This document shows, in pieces, positions 33,914-43,388 of a DNA stretch of 64,000 nucleotides. The notes beneath the pieces are model-generated. The model worked only from the letters and a program-made list of their open reading frames with translations, searched no databases and was not told the DNA's origin. Source of the stretch: Virgibacillus proomii (GTDB taxonomy: Bacteria > Bacillota > Bacilli > Bacillales > Amphibacillaceae). Position 1 is the first letter of the stretch. Every line of letters starts with the position of its first letter. The DNA lies in contig NZ_JAHLNO010000017.1 in NCBI RefSeq assembly GCF_018916875.1, forward strand, positions 44,300 to 108,299, in the 5' to 3' direction. A program made the translations under genes and the position numbers.

Positions 33914-34357
33914 TTGAGTATGTTACAAGAGAAATATTTAACAGGCATAACATTGGAAGAAATAATGATTCCTTCTGAAAAGGTGGCACATGTACAAGTA
34001 AATAATCCGCTTGAGCATGCCTTACTTGTATTGGTTAAGTCGGGTTATTCTGCTGTGCCTGTTCTTGATTCATCGTATAAGTTAGTTGGTACAATTGGAA
34101 AAACTGCGATTCTTAACCAGATTCTCGGATTAGAACGTTTCGAATTTGAACGACTTTCAAATATTGTAGTAAAAGATGTGCTCAATGAGGATATTCCATG
34201 TTTAATGAAAGAAGATTCCTTATTACAAGGATTGAATGCGCTTATAAATCATCCGTTTGTTTGTGTTGCTGATAAGAATAAATATTTTGATGGGATTTTA
34301 ACGAGAAGAGCGATTCTTAAGCAAGTAAAAAAAGATTTGTATGCACAAAATGATTAA
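33914..34357 (+). CDS. darB: CBS-pair protein DarB/CbpB (YkuL)
   Basis: This 147-residue protein has two CBS motifs (LTGITLEEIMIPSEKVAHVQ to GTIGKTAILNQILG, then VLNEDIPCLMKEDSLLQGLN to ILTRRAILKQVK). B. subtilis YkuL (DarB/CbpB) binds c-di-AMP and, when free of it, stimulates the (p)ppGpp synthetase Rel and pyruvate carboxylase. Synteny (ykuE upstream, dapH downstream) agrees. TTG 33914 is 5 nt from AGGGGTGG and preferred. ATG 33920 is the alternative. Confidence 0.85.
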   Translation: MSMLQEKYLTGITLEEIMIPSEKVAHVQVNNPLEHALLVLVKSGYSAVPVLDSSYKLVGTIGKTAILNQILGLERFEFERLSNIVVKDVLNEDIPCLMKEDSLLQGLNALINHPFVCVADKNKYFDGILTRRAILKQVKKDLYAQND

Positions 34358-34363
34358 ACGAAT

Positions 34364-34655
34364 GGGGCTGGGACATAAACAAATACTAAATAGCAAAAAA
34401 CGAACAATTCATTTATAATTGTTTGGTTTGTTTGTGTTAAAAAAATTCCTATCATCGCTACGTCAAACTATTTCGCTTTCCGCGGGCACGGCCTCAGCTT
34501 CCTCGGAAAGCAAAGATCGCTTTCCTGCGGGATCTTCAGCTCGAGCTATTCCCGCAGGAGTCTACATATTTTGACTACGCTAAAAACTTGCGTATACACA
34601 AGGACGATTTATTGTTCGTTTTTTAATCAGCTGTTTTAGTTTTGTCCCAGCCTCT
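34364..34655. mobile_element. 292-bp element with GGCTGGGACA termini (family G)
   Basis: The left end GGGGCTGGGACATAAAC and the right end GTTTTGTCCCAGCCTCT form a terminal inverted repeat of about 17 bp with two mismatches. Inside are two strong hairpins: CTTTCCG...CGGAAAG near 34480-34515 and CCTGCGGG...CCCGCAGG near 34525-34560. Elements with these termini are widespread in Bacillaceae and staphylococci. There is no open frame, so any movement must be in trans. Confidence 0.75.
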
Positions 34656-34670
34656 TAGATCCTTTTTTTC

Positions 34671-34760
34671 ACTATAGGAAAGTATAAAACTTTATGGTTT
34701 ATAGTATAAGAAAAACTATAGCTTTCGCCACAAAGACTTAGCGACAAGCCAAGTTTTTCT
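34671..34760 (+). repeat. Family B copy, 90 nt, ending in a terminator
   Basis: It starts ACTATAGGAAAGTATAAAAC and ends GCGACAAGCCAAGTTTTTCT. The 3' end forms ACTTaGC/GCCAAGT-type pairing (one mismatch in this copy) followed by TTTTT. The 5' half has complementary TATAG/CTATA segments. Copies of the same length are at 49083 and (interrupted) 58322. Confidence 0.85.
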
Positions 34761-35153
34761 AATCAAATCTTAATCGAAATTTTTAAGGTGGTATCAAAAA
34801 ATCTGATAAAAATAACACAACGGAATTTCATCGCCGGTTTAGAATGTATAAAAAATTTTAGCGAAGAAGTTAAGTTGACGCCGTTGAAATCTTAATATTC
34901 AACGTAACCGCGTAATTAGTGATCATGTCGACTCGAAGCCAAGCCTTCTCGAACTTTGACACATAGAACGTGCTAGTTAGTTTCGGTTGTAAGAAGGGGA
35001 CATGAAAAAAGTCAACAGCTTTAAAATAAGGTAAATGGATTTTCTGAAAACTGAGAATATGAAAAGATAGGCAATGAAAAACAGCTAATTATTGCGACAA
35101 AAAAAGCGATCTGCTAAATTATAAGATAGTACATAATTGGGAGGTAACGAATC
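34761..35153. other. 393-bp gap before dapH
   Basis: I see no gene and no lysine riboswitch or T-box consensus. The dapH promoter must lie here, but no strong -35/-10 pair stands out. Confidence 0.4.
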
Positions 35154-35873
35154 ATGAAAATGATGGATGGAAATGAAATTATCAACTTTATTTCGAATAG
35201 TAAGAAAAGCACACCTGTAAAAGTATATGTAAAGGGAGAAGGATTAGATCAATTAACGATTGATGATTCCATCCAAGCTTTCTTAGAATCAAAAAGCGGA
35301 ATTTTGTTTGGAGAATGGAATAAGGTACAAAGACTGTTAAATGACCATCAAGATGTGATAACGGATTACGTTATCGAAAATGATCGTCGTAATTCAGCTA
35401 TTCCTCTACTTGATCTAAAAGGAATAAATGCCCGAATTGAACCGGGTGCGATTATTCGTGATCAAGTAGAGATTGGTGATGGTTGCGTCATTATGATGGG
35501 GGCAGTAATTAACATTGGTTCTGTTATCGGCGAAGGAACTATGATAGATATGAACGCTGTACTTGGTGGACGAGCAACGGTTGGGAAAAATTGTCACATT
35601 GGTGCAGGTACTGTGTTAGCTGGTGTAATTGAACCACCATCTGCAAAACCGGTAATTATTGAAGATGATGTAGTTATTGGGGCGAATGTTGTAGTATTAG
35701 AAGGGGTAACGATTGGTAGAGGAGCAATTGTTGCTGCTGGGGCAATTGTCACAAAGGATGTGGCTCCAAACACATTAGTAGCAGGTACTCCCGCAAGAGT
35801 ATTAAAGGAGATTGATGAAAATACGAAATCGAAAACTGAAATAAAACAAGAACTACGCAAGTTGAATGATTAA
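35154..35873 (+). CDS. dapH: Tetrahydrodipicolinate N-acetyltransferase
   Basis: This 239-residue enzyme has an N-terminal helical domain and a left-handed beta-helix of hexapeptide repeats ([20 protein letters not shown] onward, with [20 protein letters not shown]). It transfers an acetyl group from acetyl-CoA to tetrahydrodipicolinate in the acetylase branch of diaminopimelate/lysine synthesis. GGGAGGTAACGAATC precedes the ATG. dapL follows after 13 bp, and patA lies 8 kb away. Confidence 0.95.
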   Translation: MKMMDGNEIINFISNSKKSTPVKVYVKGEGLDQLTIDDSIQAFLESKSGILFGEWNKVQRLLNDHQDVITDYVIENDRRNSAIPLLDLKGINARIEPGAIIRDQVEIGDGCVIMMGAVINIGSVIGEGTMIDMNAVLGGRATVGKNCHIGAGTVLAGVIEPPSAKPVIIEDDVVIGANVVVLEGVTIGRGAIVAAGAIVTKDVAPNTLVAGTPARVLKEIDENTKSKTEIKQELRKLND

Positions 35874-35886
35874 GTAGGGAATTAAT

Positions 35887-37002
35887 ATGTTAAACTTACA
35901 ACAAATCCGCAGAGATTTACATCAAATACCGGAATTGGGTTTTCAAGAAACGAAAACCCAACAATACTTGGTACGTAAAATAAAAAAACTGCAAACAGAA
36001 CGTGTGTCGATCCAATTATGGAAGACGGGAATATTAGTCTTTGTAAAGGGAACACGACCGCAAAAAACAATTGGCTTTCGAGCTGATATCGATGGATTAC
36101 CGATCACTGAAAAAACAAATTTTTCATTCACTTCACAGCATGAAGGGAGAATGCACGCTTGTGGACACGATTTTCATATGACCATCGCGCTTGGTGCTTT
36201 AGAACGCGTGATTTCTGAGCCAATTACTGATGATTGTTTGTTTATATTTCAACCAGCGGAAGAAGGTCCAGGCGGTGCTCTTCCATTGTTACAATCGAAA
36301 GAGTTTAATACTTGGCGTCCTGATGTTATTTTTGCCCTGCATATTGCTCCAGAATTACCTGTTGGCACGGTAGCAAGTAAACCAGGCTTACTATTTGCAA
36401 ATACGAGTGAATTATTCATTGATTTTATTGGTAAAGGAGGACATGCTGCATATCCACATGTAGCCAAGGATATGACGGTTGCTGCAAGCAGTTTTATTGT
36501 TCAAATGCAGCAAATTGTTTCCAGAAATATAAATCCGTTGGAAAGTGCTGTCGTTACAGTTGGAAAAATGGAGAGTGGCTACGTCCAAAATGCTATTGCA
36601 GAAACTGCTCGCCTGGAAGGAACGATTCGAACCCAGCATCCAGAGACAATTCACATCGTAAAAAAGCAATTGGAAAAGCTAATGAAAGGTTTTGAAATTG
36701 TTTATGATTGCTCTATTCAGGTAGATTATGGCGCCAATTATTATCAAGTGTATAATCAAGCTGATATGGTAGAAAAATTCCAACAAGCCTTGGATGGTTC
36801 AGATATAGAATACAAACAAGCGAAAGCTGCTATGACTGGTGAAGATTTTGGTTATTTTATGAAGGAGATACCAGGCTTTATGTTTTGGCTTGGTGTCAAT
36901 TCTCCATTCGGTCTTCACAACGCACAGCTCAACCCAGATGAGGAAGCATTAACGATTGGTTTAGATGCTGTAACCCGGATGATTTCTCAGCTTTCTGAAT
37001 GA
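35887..37002 (+). CDS. dapL: N-acetyldiaminopimelate deacetylase
   Basis: This 371-residue M20-family metallohydrolase (YkuR/DapL type) has the metal-binding motif [10 protein letters not shown], the catalytic EE in QPAEEGPGG, and a dimerisation insert with [10 protein letters not shown]. It releases acetate from N-acetyl-LL-diaminopimelate, completing the branch opened by DapH and PatA. It sits directly behind dapH in one operon. Confidence 0.92.
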   Translation: MLNLQQIRRDLHQIPELGFQETKTQQYLVRKIKKLQTERVSIQLWKTGILVFVKGTRPQKTIGFRADIDGLPITEKTNFSFTSQHEGRMHACGHDFHMTIALGALERVISEPITDDCLFIFQPAEEGPGGALPLLQSKEFNTWRPDVIFALHIAPELPVGTVASKPGLLFANTSELFIDFIGKGGHAAYPHVAKDMTVAASSFIVQMQQIVSRNINPLESAVVTVGKMESGYVQNAIAETARLEGTIRTQHPETIHIVKKQLEKLMKGFEIVYDCSIQVDYGANYYQVYNQADMVEKFQQALDGSDIEYKQAKAAMTGEDFGYFMKEIPGFMFWLGVNSPFGLHNAQLNPDEEALTIGLDAVTRMISQLSE

Positions 37003-37073
37003 TCGGTGTATAGTTTTTATTCTAATGCAGAATCTATCTATGTAGAACAACATTAATTAGAGGAGGCATTAGA

Positions 37074-37316
37074 ATGGCGAGAATAGGCGTGGAAGAAAGT
37101 CTTGCTAATGTAAAAGAAGCGTTGATGGAAATGGGTCATGAAGTAGTAGACTTGCGAAGCGAAGAAGATGCTGCTTACTGCGATTGCTGTATTATTTCAG
37201 GTCAGGATAAGGATGTAATGGGAATTACAGAAGCAGTAATCGCCGGGTCTGTAATTAATGCACAAGGTATGAGTGCCGAAGACGTTTGTCAAATGGTAAA
37301 TCGTAAATTAACGTGA
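37074..37316 (+). CDS. ykuS: UPF0180 protein YkuS
   Basis: This 80-residue soluble protein of the UPF0180/YkuS family contains RIGVEESLANVKEALMEMGH, VVDLRSEEDA and the CDCC motif (YCDCCIISG). AGAGGAGGCATTAGA precedes the ATG. It follows dapL as in B. subtilis. The function is unknown; the cysteine cluster could bind metal. Confidence 0.88.
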   Translation: MARIGVEESLANVKEALMEMGHEVVDLRSEEDAAYCDCCIISGQDKDVMGITEAVIAGSVINAQGMSAEDVCQMVNRKLT

Positions 37317-37414
37317 TCATTCACCTGTTCCTCCTACAAGAACCTTTTTATGTTAATAGTCATATAAAGATAGTGGTATTAGCAAATTCTAAGAGGATGA
37401 TGCAGGAGGAATGG

Positions 37415-37858
37415 ATGAAGATGCGTTTAAATGAAAAAATACCGGAAATTAGTATAGCGAAAGAATGGCTAAATTCGGAACCATTAACTACGGAAACAAT
37501 TAGCGGCAAACCAATATGTGTTCATTTTTGGTCAGTAAGCTGTAAACTTTGCAAAAAAGCAATGCCTAGCTTTGTGCGAATACGAGATACTTATACTGAT
37601 ACATTGCAAGTAATTTCTGTGCATACCCCTTTAACTGAAGATGATATGGATTTGGATGAAATTCGTAGCGTAGCAGCTAAAAATGATTTAACCGAACCGA
37701 TTGCTATCGATAATGAAGAATCATTATCAAAAGCTTTTAACATTCATTTTGTTCCCGCATATTATTTGTTCGACCACTCCGGGAAGTTGCGTTATATTCA
37801 GCGAGGTAAAGTAAATGCAAAAATGCTGGAAAAACAAATACGGCGGCTAATTAGGTAA
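37415..37858 (+). CDS. ykuV: YkuV-like thiol-disulfide oxidoreductase
   Basis: This 147-residue thioredoxin-fold protein has the redox motif CKLC (SVSCKLCKKAMPSFVRI) and the cis-proline region FVPAYYLFDHSGKLRY. The start ATG 37415 follows GCAGGAGGAATGG and gives the same length as B. subtilis YkuV. There is no signal peptide, so it is cytosolic. The longer upstream reading is rejected because it overlaps ykuS and lacks a ribosome site. It is the last gene of the dapH cluster. Confidence 0.85.
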   Translation: MKMRLNEKIPEISIAKEWLNSEPLTTETISGKPICVHFWSVSCKLCKKAMPSFVRIRDTYTDTLQVISVHTPLTEDDMDLDEIRSVAAKNDLTEPIAIDNEESLSKAFNIHFVPAYYLFDHSGKLRYIQRGKVNAKMLEKQIRRLIR

Positions 37859-37885
37859 AGTGAAACTTCATTCTGTGGAGTTACA
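37857..37885 (-). repeat. Family A end fragment touching the ykuV stop codon
   Basis: TAAAGTGAAACTTCATTCTGTGGAG matches the end of A elements. It begins at the stop codon of ykuV, and the rest of the element is absent. Confidence 0.6.
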
Positions 37886-37910
37886 ATATAATGAAAAAAT
37901 GAGTCTGATC

Positions 37911-37946
37911 AAAAACATCTCTCTATCTAAAGGGAGATGTTTTTTA
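37911..37946 (+). terminator. Terminator of the dapH-ykuV cluster
   Basis: AACATCTC and GAGATGTT arms are followed by TTTTT. Confidence 0.85.
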
Positions 37947-38328
37947 CTGTCAAATCCTAACTTGGATTAAAAGGTATTGAACTTTAAATGGAAGCGAAAT
38001 TAGTTTGCCGATAATATCTCAAAATTTAAACTTTTATAGAATAAAAAGTAAAACCTTTAAACGAACAGTTCTATTTAAAAGAGAAATTCGTGATTTTTGG
38101 TTTTTGCTTCAAAAAATCAATAGCGTTATTATGGCTCAAATTTTTAATACGAGTACAAGAAAGATCGTTTTCCTAATATATTTTATCTTTTTCCAAACAA
38201 CTTTCCTATGAATAAAATCCGTAATGGTAATTGGTGAATTTTTTAAAAAATTTAAAAAAACAGTGGCAATTTATTTCGGAACCCGTTATATTTAATGTTA
38301 CGAAAACTATTTAAGGGGAGGAAATGGC
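37947..38328. other. 382-bp gap before the ABC exporter
   Basis: It is AT-rich with no confident gene or repeat. A 68-codon frame from 38005 lacks a ribosome site and reads through low-complexity AT sequence. Confidence 0.4.
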
Positions 38329-40080
38329 GTGGAGACATTTAAAAAGTTAAAGGATTATTTTTGGCCATATAAACGGTTTTTTTTACTGTCCTTGCTATTT
38401 TTATTTTTACTAACAGTAATAACGGTTATTTATCCAATTATCTTACAACAAACGATTGATAGCGTTGTTTTCAAAAACCGTTATGAATTAATCCCGTATA
38501 TTTCTGGTGTATTTTTATTTTTAATGATTATTAAAGGCTTTGCGACATTTTATCATCAATATTTGGGAGATCTATTTGGTATTACGGCTGTATATAAACT
38601 GCGAGATGGTTTATATCATAAATTACAGAAGCTGTCCTTCTCTTATTATGATAACGCAAAAACTGGAGATATTATGTCCAGACTCACAGCTGATGTGGAA
38701 GGATTTCGTTTTTTTCTTTCTTTTGGTTTTGCCGAATTATTGCGCATTATCTTATTAATTACGATCAGCTTAGGGGTAATGTTTTATTTTTCAGTACCGC
38801 TCGCATTAGTGACAATGGCGGCAATGCCATTTCTTACTATAGTCGTTTTTCAATTTGATAAACGTGTTCACCCTGCATTTCGCAAGATTCGAAAGTCCTT
38901 CGGTAAACTAAACACAAGAGTGCAAGAAAATATTAGTGGTATGCATACGGTAAAATCTTTATCTAGAGAAGACTTTGAGATTGATCGATTTTCTCATAGT
39001 AATAATGATTACAAACAAAACTATCTAAATACATCCTTTATTTGGTCAAAGTATTTCCCCTTAATGGAATTTATCGGTAATTTTTGTGCTGTAGCGTTAC
39101 TTGCTTATGGCGGTTTTTTAGTTATTAATGATAAGCTGTCGCTTGGAGCCTTAGTCGCTTTTTTTAGTTTAGTTTGGTATATTGTTGGACCTTTAATGAA
39201 TCTAGGTTTTGTAATTAATCAATTTTCCCAAGCAAAAGCGTCTGCAGAGCGCTTGTTAGAAATCCTTGAAGCAAAAGAAAATATTGTTGAAACAAAGCAA
39301 GCAATTAACCAGCCAATCCAAGGACATGTTACATTTAAAAACGTCACATTAACTTATGCGACAGATAACGATCCAGCTTTAAAGGATATTAGCTTCAATG
39401 TAACCCCTGGTAAGAGTATTGGGTTGATCGGATCGACAGGTGCCGGAAAAACAAGTATCACCCAACTTATTACTCGTTTTTATGAACCAGATACCGGGGA
39501 AGTGCTTATTGATCAAATACCTGTATCAGGTTTTCAGCTGAAAACATTACGACAGGCAATCGGCTTTGTATTGCAGGAACCTTTTTTGTTTTCCGCAACA
39601 ATCAGAGAAAATATTGCTTATGGTGATCCAAATGCATCCGAAGAACAGATTATCGATGCTGCTAAACGCTCACAGGCACATGATTTTATTATGAACATGC
39701 CAAATAGGTATAACACGATGCTTGGTGAGAGAGGAATGGGATTGTCAGGTGGACAAAAACAGCGGATAGCGATTGCAAGGGCAATATGCATTAATCCGAA
39801 AATCCTTGTTTTAGATGACGCTACTTCAGCAGTAGATATGGAGACGGAGTTTAAAATTCAGCAAGCATTACGGGAAGTAATGAAAGGCAGGACTTCGTTT
39901 ATTATTGCTCATCGTATCTCTTCATTAAAACATGCTGATGAAATTCTTGTTTTAGAAGGAGGAAGAGTTATTGAGCGTGGAACACATGAGTTTTTAATAA
40001 ACAATAAAGGAGCATATCAACGAATTTACGAAATTCAGTATCAAGATAAAGATGAAATTATGAAACGGCCACATGCTTAA
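38329..40080 (+). CDS. ABC exporter half-transporter, degenerate catalytic site
   Basis: This 583-residue type IV ABC exporter subunit has six membrane helices (residues about 15-300) and a nucleotide-binding domain with Walker A GSTGAGKTS, canonical signature LSGGQ and Walker B LVLDDATSAVD. Asp replaces the catalytic Glu after Walker B, so this subunit supplies the degenerate site of a heterodimer. GTG 38329 follows AGGGGAGGAAATGGC. Its partner starts 15 bp downstream. It is related to the YknUV, YfiBC and BmrCD pairs, which export drugs or lipophilic compounds. The exact substrate is unknown. Confidence 0.88.
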   Translation: METFKKLKDYFWPYKRFFLLSLLFLFLLTVITVIYPIILQQTIDSVVFKNRYELIPYISGVFLFLMIIKGFATFYHQYLGDLFGITAVYKLRDGLYHKLQKLSFSYYDNAKTGDIMSRLTADVEGFRFFLSFGFAELLRIILLITISLGVMFYFSVPLALVTMAAMPFLTIVVFQFDKRVHPAFRKIRKSFGKLNTRVQENISGMHTVKSLSREDFEIDRFSHSNNDYKQNYLNTSFIWSKYFPLMEFIGNFCAVALLAYGGFLVINDKLSLGALVAFFSLVWYIVGPLMNLGFVINQFSQAKASAERLLEILEAKENIVETKQAINQPIQGHVTFKNVTLTYATDNDPALKDISFNVTPGKSIGLIGSTGAGKTSITQLITRFYEPDTGEVLIDQIPVSGFQLKTLRQAIGFVLQEPFLFSATIRENIAYGDPNASEEQIIDAAKRSQAHDFIMNMPNRYNTMLGERGMGLSGGQKQRIAIARAICINPKILVLDDATSAVDMETEFKIQQALREVMKGRTSFIIAHRISSLKHADEILVLEGGRVIERGTHEFLINNKGAYQRIYEIQYQDKDEIMKRPHA

Positions 40081-40095
40081 AAGGGGGGGAATAAA

Positions 40096-41937
40096 TTGTC
40101 AAAGGAACAACAAACCAAAGAGAAACATAACCATTTACAGCGATTTTATTATACGCAAGACCAGGTAATAGAAAAGCCATTTAATTGGCAGCAAATGCGG
40201 CGCTTACTTATTTATTTAAAGCCATATTCGAAAAATTATTTACCGGCTGCAATGCTTGCCATGCTTATTTCTACACTTATTCGATTAATCGTCCCAATAT
40301 TAATTGGGAAGGTTGCCATTGACATAGTAATAAGCAATAAAAATATTACCATGCTTACTTATTTAGTTTTAGGAATAATAGTCCTCTATCTAATAAACTA
40401 TCTAGCAAATGTATTTCGTATTAAATGGGTCAATATGTTAGGGCAAAATGTTATTTATGATATTAGACAACATTTATTTTCCCATGTGCAACGATTGTCG
40501 CATCGTTTTTTTGATTCACGTTCGGCCGGATCTATTTTAGTAAGAATTATGAATGATATTAATTCATTGCAAGAATTGTTTACAAATGGAATTATTAATT
40601 TATTAATGGATATCGTTACTCTCATAGGGATCATTGTTATTTTATTTGTTCTAAGTCCGAAATTAGCATTAGCGATTATGATCATCTTACCACTCATGTT
40701 TTATCTTACTACAAAGCTTCGTAGAAAAATTCGCAGATCATGGCAACAAGTTCGCATTCAGCAGTCAAGAATGAATTCTCATCTAAATGAGGCATTACAA
40801 GGAATGCGTATTACTCAGTCGTTTTCCCAAGAACTAGAAAATGCAGAGTACTTCCACGGGGTGAATTCGGATAATTTTGAGAGTTGGAGGGAAGCGACGA
40901 GAAAAAGTGCGATGTTTCGACCATTTGTAGAAATGAGCAATGCACTGGGAACCATTATTTTAATTTCTTATGGTGCCCATTTAATTTTATTAGGTCCGGA
41001 AAATGGAGGAATTGGTATAGGTACATTTGTTTCCTTTGCATTTTTTATTGGTATGTTTTGGGATCCGATATCTCGATTAGGACAGATGTATAACCAAATG
41101 CTTATGGCCATGGCGGCGTCTGAACGAATTTTTGAATTTTTAGATGAACGACCAAACGTAAAAGAGAAGGAAAACGCGTATGCTTTCACTGATATAGAAG
41201 GACAGGTAGAATTTGACAAGGTATCTTTTTCGTATGATGAGAAACGAGTTGCTTTGCAAGAAATATCATTAACTATAGAAGCGGGAGAGACAGTAGCTTT
41301 AGTAGGTCATACTGGAAGCGGAAAATCAACCATTGCTAACCTAATTAGCCGGTTTTATGATCCAGTAAAGGGCAGTGTTAAAATGGATGGGCATGATTTA
41401 CGAAATGTTCGATTGGATAGTTTACGGCAGAAAATCAGTATTGTATTACAAGATACCTTTATTTTTTCAGGGACAATTATGGAAAATATCCGATTTGGCA
41501 GACCAAATGCAACGGATGATGAAGTAAGGCAAGCAGCCAAATTTGTAGGAGCAGATGATTTTATTAACCGTATGGCCAATGGTTATGAAACGGAAGTAGA
41601 AGAAAGAGGGAATATTTTATCAGCTGGTGAACGACAGCTGTTATCCTTTGCTCGAGCATTGCTGGCAGATCCACGTATAATAATATTAGATGAAGCGACT
41701 GCAAGTATAGACACAGAAACAGAAATCAAAATCCAATCAGCTCTTGCTAAATTATTAAAGAAAAGAACAGCGATTATTATCGCCCATCGCTTATCTACCA
41801 TTCGTAAAGCCGATAAGATTTTTGTTTTAGAAAATGGGCGAATTATTGAAAGCGGAAATCATGAAGAACTAGTGCAAAAACAAGGTAAATATTATGGACT
41901 TATTAAATCGCAGTTTCAAATGTTAGATGTGATTTAA
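40096..41937 (+). CDS. ABC exporter half-transporter, catalytic partner
   Basis: This 613-residue partner subunit has an extra N-terminal segment (about 40 residues, rich in Gln/His/Lys), six membrane helices, Walker A GHTGSGKST, Walker B IIILDEATASID with the catalytic Glu present, and a degenerate signature LSAGE. Together with the upstream subunit this gives one consensus and one degenerate ATP site, the usual asymmetric heterodimer. TTG 40096 is the start, with AAAGGGGGGG upstream. The operon ends at a hairpin near 42 kb. Confidence 0.88.
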   Translation: MSKEQQTKEKHNHLQRFYYTQDQVIEKPFNWQQMRRLLIYLKPYSKNYLPAAMLAMLISTLIRLIVPILIGKVAIDIVISNKNITMLTYLVLGIIVLYLINYLANVFRIKWVNMLGQNVIYDIRQHLFSHVQRLSHRFFDSRSAGSILVRIMNDINSLQELFTNGIINLLMDIVTLIGIIVILFVLSPKLALAIMIILPLMFYLTTKLRRKIRRSWQQVRIQQSRMNSHLNEALQGMRITQSFSQELENAEYFHGVNSDNFESWREATRKSAMFRPFVEMSNALGTIILISYGAHLILLGPENGGIGIGTFVSFAFFIGMFWDPISRLGQMYNQMLMAMAASERIFEFLDERPNVKEKENAYAFTDIEGQVEFDKVSFSYDEKRVALQEISLTIEAGETVALVGHTGSGKSTIANLISRFYDPVKGSVKMDGHDLRNVRLDSLRQKISIVLQDTFIFSGTIMENIRFGRPNATDDEVRQAAKFVGADDFINRMANGYETEVEERGNILSAGERQLLSFARALLADPRIIILDEATASIDTETEIKIQSALAKLLKKRTAIIIAHRLSTIRKADKIFVLENGRIIESGNHEELVQKQGKYYGLIKSQFQMLDVI

Positions 41938-42000
41938 AAAAGAGGCAGCTTTGCACATAATCCTGTTAAGTAGACCATGAAAAAGAGTATGTTAAGAAGC

Positions 42001-42040
42001 GGTCTTTTCCCGGTACTAATTGGGGAAGGACCTTTAAATA
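42001..42040 (+). terminator. Terminator of the ABC operon
   Basis: GGTCTTTTCCC pairs with GGGGAAGGACC (42022-42032) with wobble pairs and is followed by TTTAAAT. It lies about 65 bp past the stop. Confidence 0.65.
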
Positions 42041-42154
42041 AAAAAAATTTGTTATAGAAATCAAAACATTCTCCAGTAGCTTGAATGGCCTGCAAAATAA
42101 GTTTAGGATGTACTAATACAAATTCTCCGTTTTTTACTGGGAAAAGTTTGATTC

Positions 42155-42333
42155 GGTATCATCACGACAGGACTGCCAAAAAAGCGTTTTTCTTTTTCAA
42201 GGACAAGAAGTTCTACGACAGCGACACATCGCGTTTTTTCAAGAAGAAAAACACTCCTTGAATGAAGTTCACTCTATCCCGTCAGAAGTTCCAGATTGTA
42301 ATTACTAACCGAGCGTTTGACGCTTTGTTACGT
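42155..42333 (+). repeat. Partial C-unit/E repeat fragment
   Basis: It has CACGACAGGACTG, one C unit (AAAGCGTTTTTCTTTTTCAA, GACAGCGACACATCGCG), ACTCCTTGAATGAAG, then the E segment (CCCGTCAGAAGTTCC to GAGCGTTTGACGC). The left A part is missing. The remaining sequence to ktrC (42334-42681) shows no gene. Confidence 0.7.
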
Positions 42334-42681
42334 TAAATAGGGTATAAATCAAAGTATAAAAGTTGAGGGTAAAAATCTGTAGTTTTTATGTATAAATGTG
42401 TTGTTGTCAGGTTACGGTATTGAAGTCTTCACACTAGTCTGGTTTTCATAGATATGTATACTTATTAATCAAAAATAATGTACAAGAAACGATAACATCG
42501 GTAATATAGTAAACATACGGGCTTTAATATAAAGAAGTTGAGTTAAGGATTCAGTTTTGATGTACGGTTAGTAGATGATTTTTAAAGTATAAAAGTCTTT
42601 TGTTACGAGACATCATTTAGTATAGTAGAACTAAAGTGACGATGATAAGTTATGAACAAAGAATAAAGATGGAGGAAACAC

Positions 42682-43347
42682 ATGAAACGGGAATTTGCAG
42701 TAATTGGCTTAGGAAGATTTGGAGGAAGCATTTGTAAAGAGTTAAGCATAGAAGGAATGGAAGTACTTGCTATTGATAATAACGAAGATCGTATTAATGA
42801 ATATAAAAATATAGCATCTCATGCAGTAATTGCTGATGCAACGGATGAAGTTTCTCTTAAAGAGTTAGGAATTAAAAATATTGATCATGTTATTGTTGCG
42901 ATTGGTGATGATATTCAAGCTAGTATTTTAACGACGGTTATTTTAACCGAGTTAGGAATTAAAAAAATAACCGTCAAAGCACAAAATGATTATCATGCAA
43001 AAATTTTAAATAAAATTGGGGCAGATCAAGTTGTACATCCAGAGCGGGATATGGGAAAACGAATCGCCCATAGCATTATATCCAATAATATTTTAGATTA
43101 CTTAGAGCTTTCGGATGATCATAGTATTGTAGAAGTAAAGGTTGGAGAAAAAATGCTTGGTAAAACATTGGCGGAACTGGATATCCGGGCAAATTATGGC
43201 TGTAATGTTGTTGCAATTAAGCATGGAAAAGATATCAATGTTTCACCAAGTGCTGACCATCGTTTTTTAGAAGGCGATATTTTAATTGTAATAGGTGCGG
43301 ATAAAGATATTTTTCGGTTTGAAAAGCATTTAGTTATAGAAGAATAA
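42682..43347 (+). CDS. ktrC: KtrC/KtrA-type regulatory subunit of potassium uptake
   Basis: This 221-residue RCK protein has an N-terminal Rossmann NAD/ATP-binding domain (FAVIGLGRFGGSICKELS, DATDEVSLKELG) and a C-terminal TrkA-C domain (SIVEVKVGEKMLGKTLAELD). The C-terminal domain binds c-di-AMP in KtrA/KtrC proteins, which closes the channel. The channel subunit KtrD is 23 kb upstream, as unlinked ktrC and ktrD are in B. subtilis. GGAGGAAACAC precedes the ATG. It is convergent with rnjA. Confidence 0.92.
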   Translation: MKREFAVIGLGRFGGSICKELSIEGMEVLAIDNNEDRINEYKNIASHAVIADATDEVSLKELGIKNIDHVIVAIGDDIQASILTTVILTELGIKKITVKAQNDYHAKILNKIGADQVVHPERDMGKRIAHSIISNNILDYLELSDDHSIVEVKVGEKMLGKTLAELDIRANYGCNVVAIKHGKDINVSPSADHRFLEGDILIVIGADKDIFRFEKHLVIEE

Positions 43348-43349
43348 AA

Positions 43350-43388
43350 AAACAAACAGCCAGAAAGGGATCTGGCTGTTTGTTTTTT
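43350..43388. terminator. Bidirectional terminator between ktrC and rnjA
   Basis: A 15-bp perfect stem (43350-43364 and 43371-43385; core AACAGCCAGA/TCTGGCTGTT) is flanked by A and T tracts on both sides. The rnjA stop codon lies within it. Confidence 0.93.

Noticed and set aside
38005..38211. 68-residue frame upstream of the ABC exporter
   Set aside because: It has no ribosome site, AT-driven composition and no recognisable domain.
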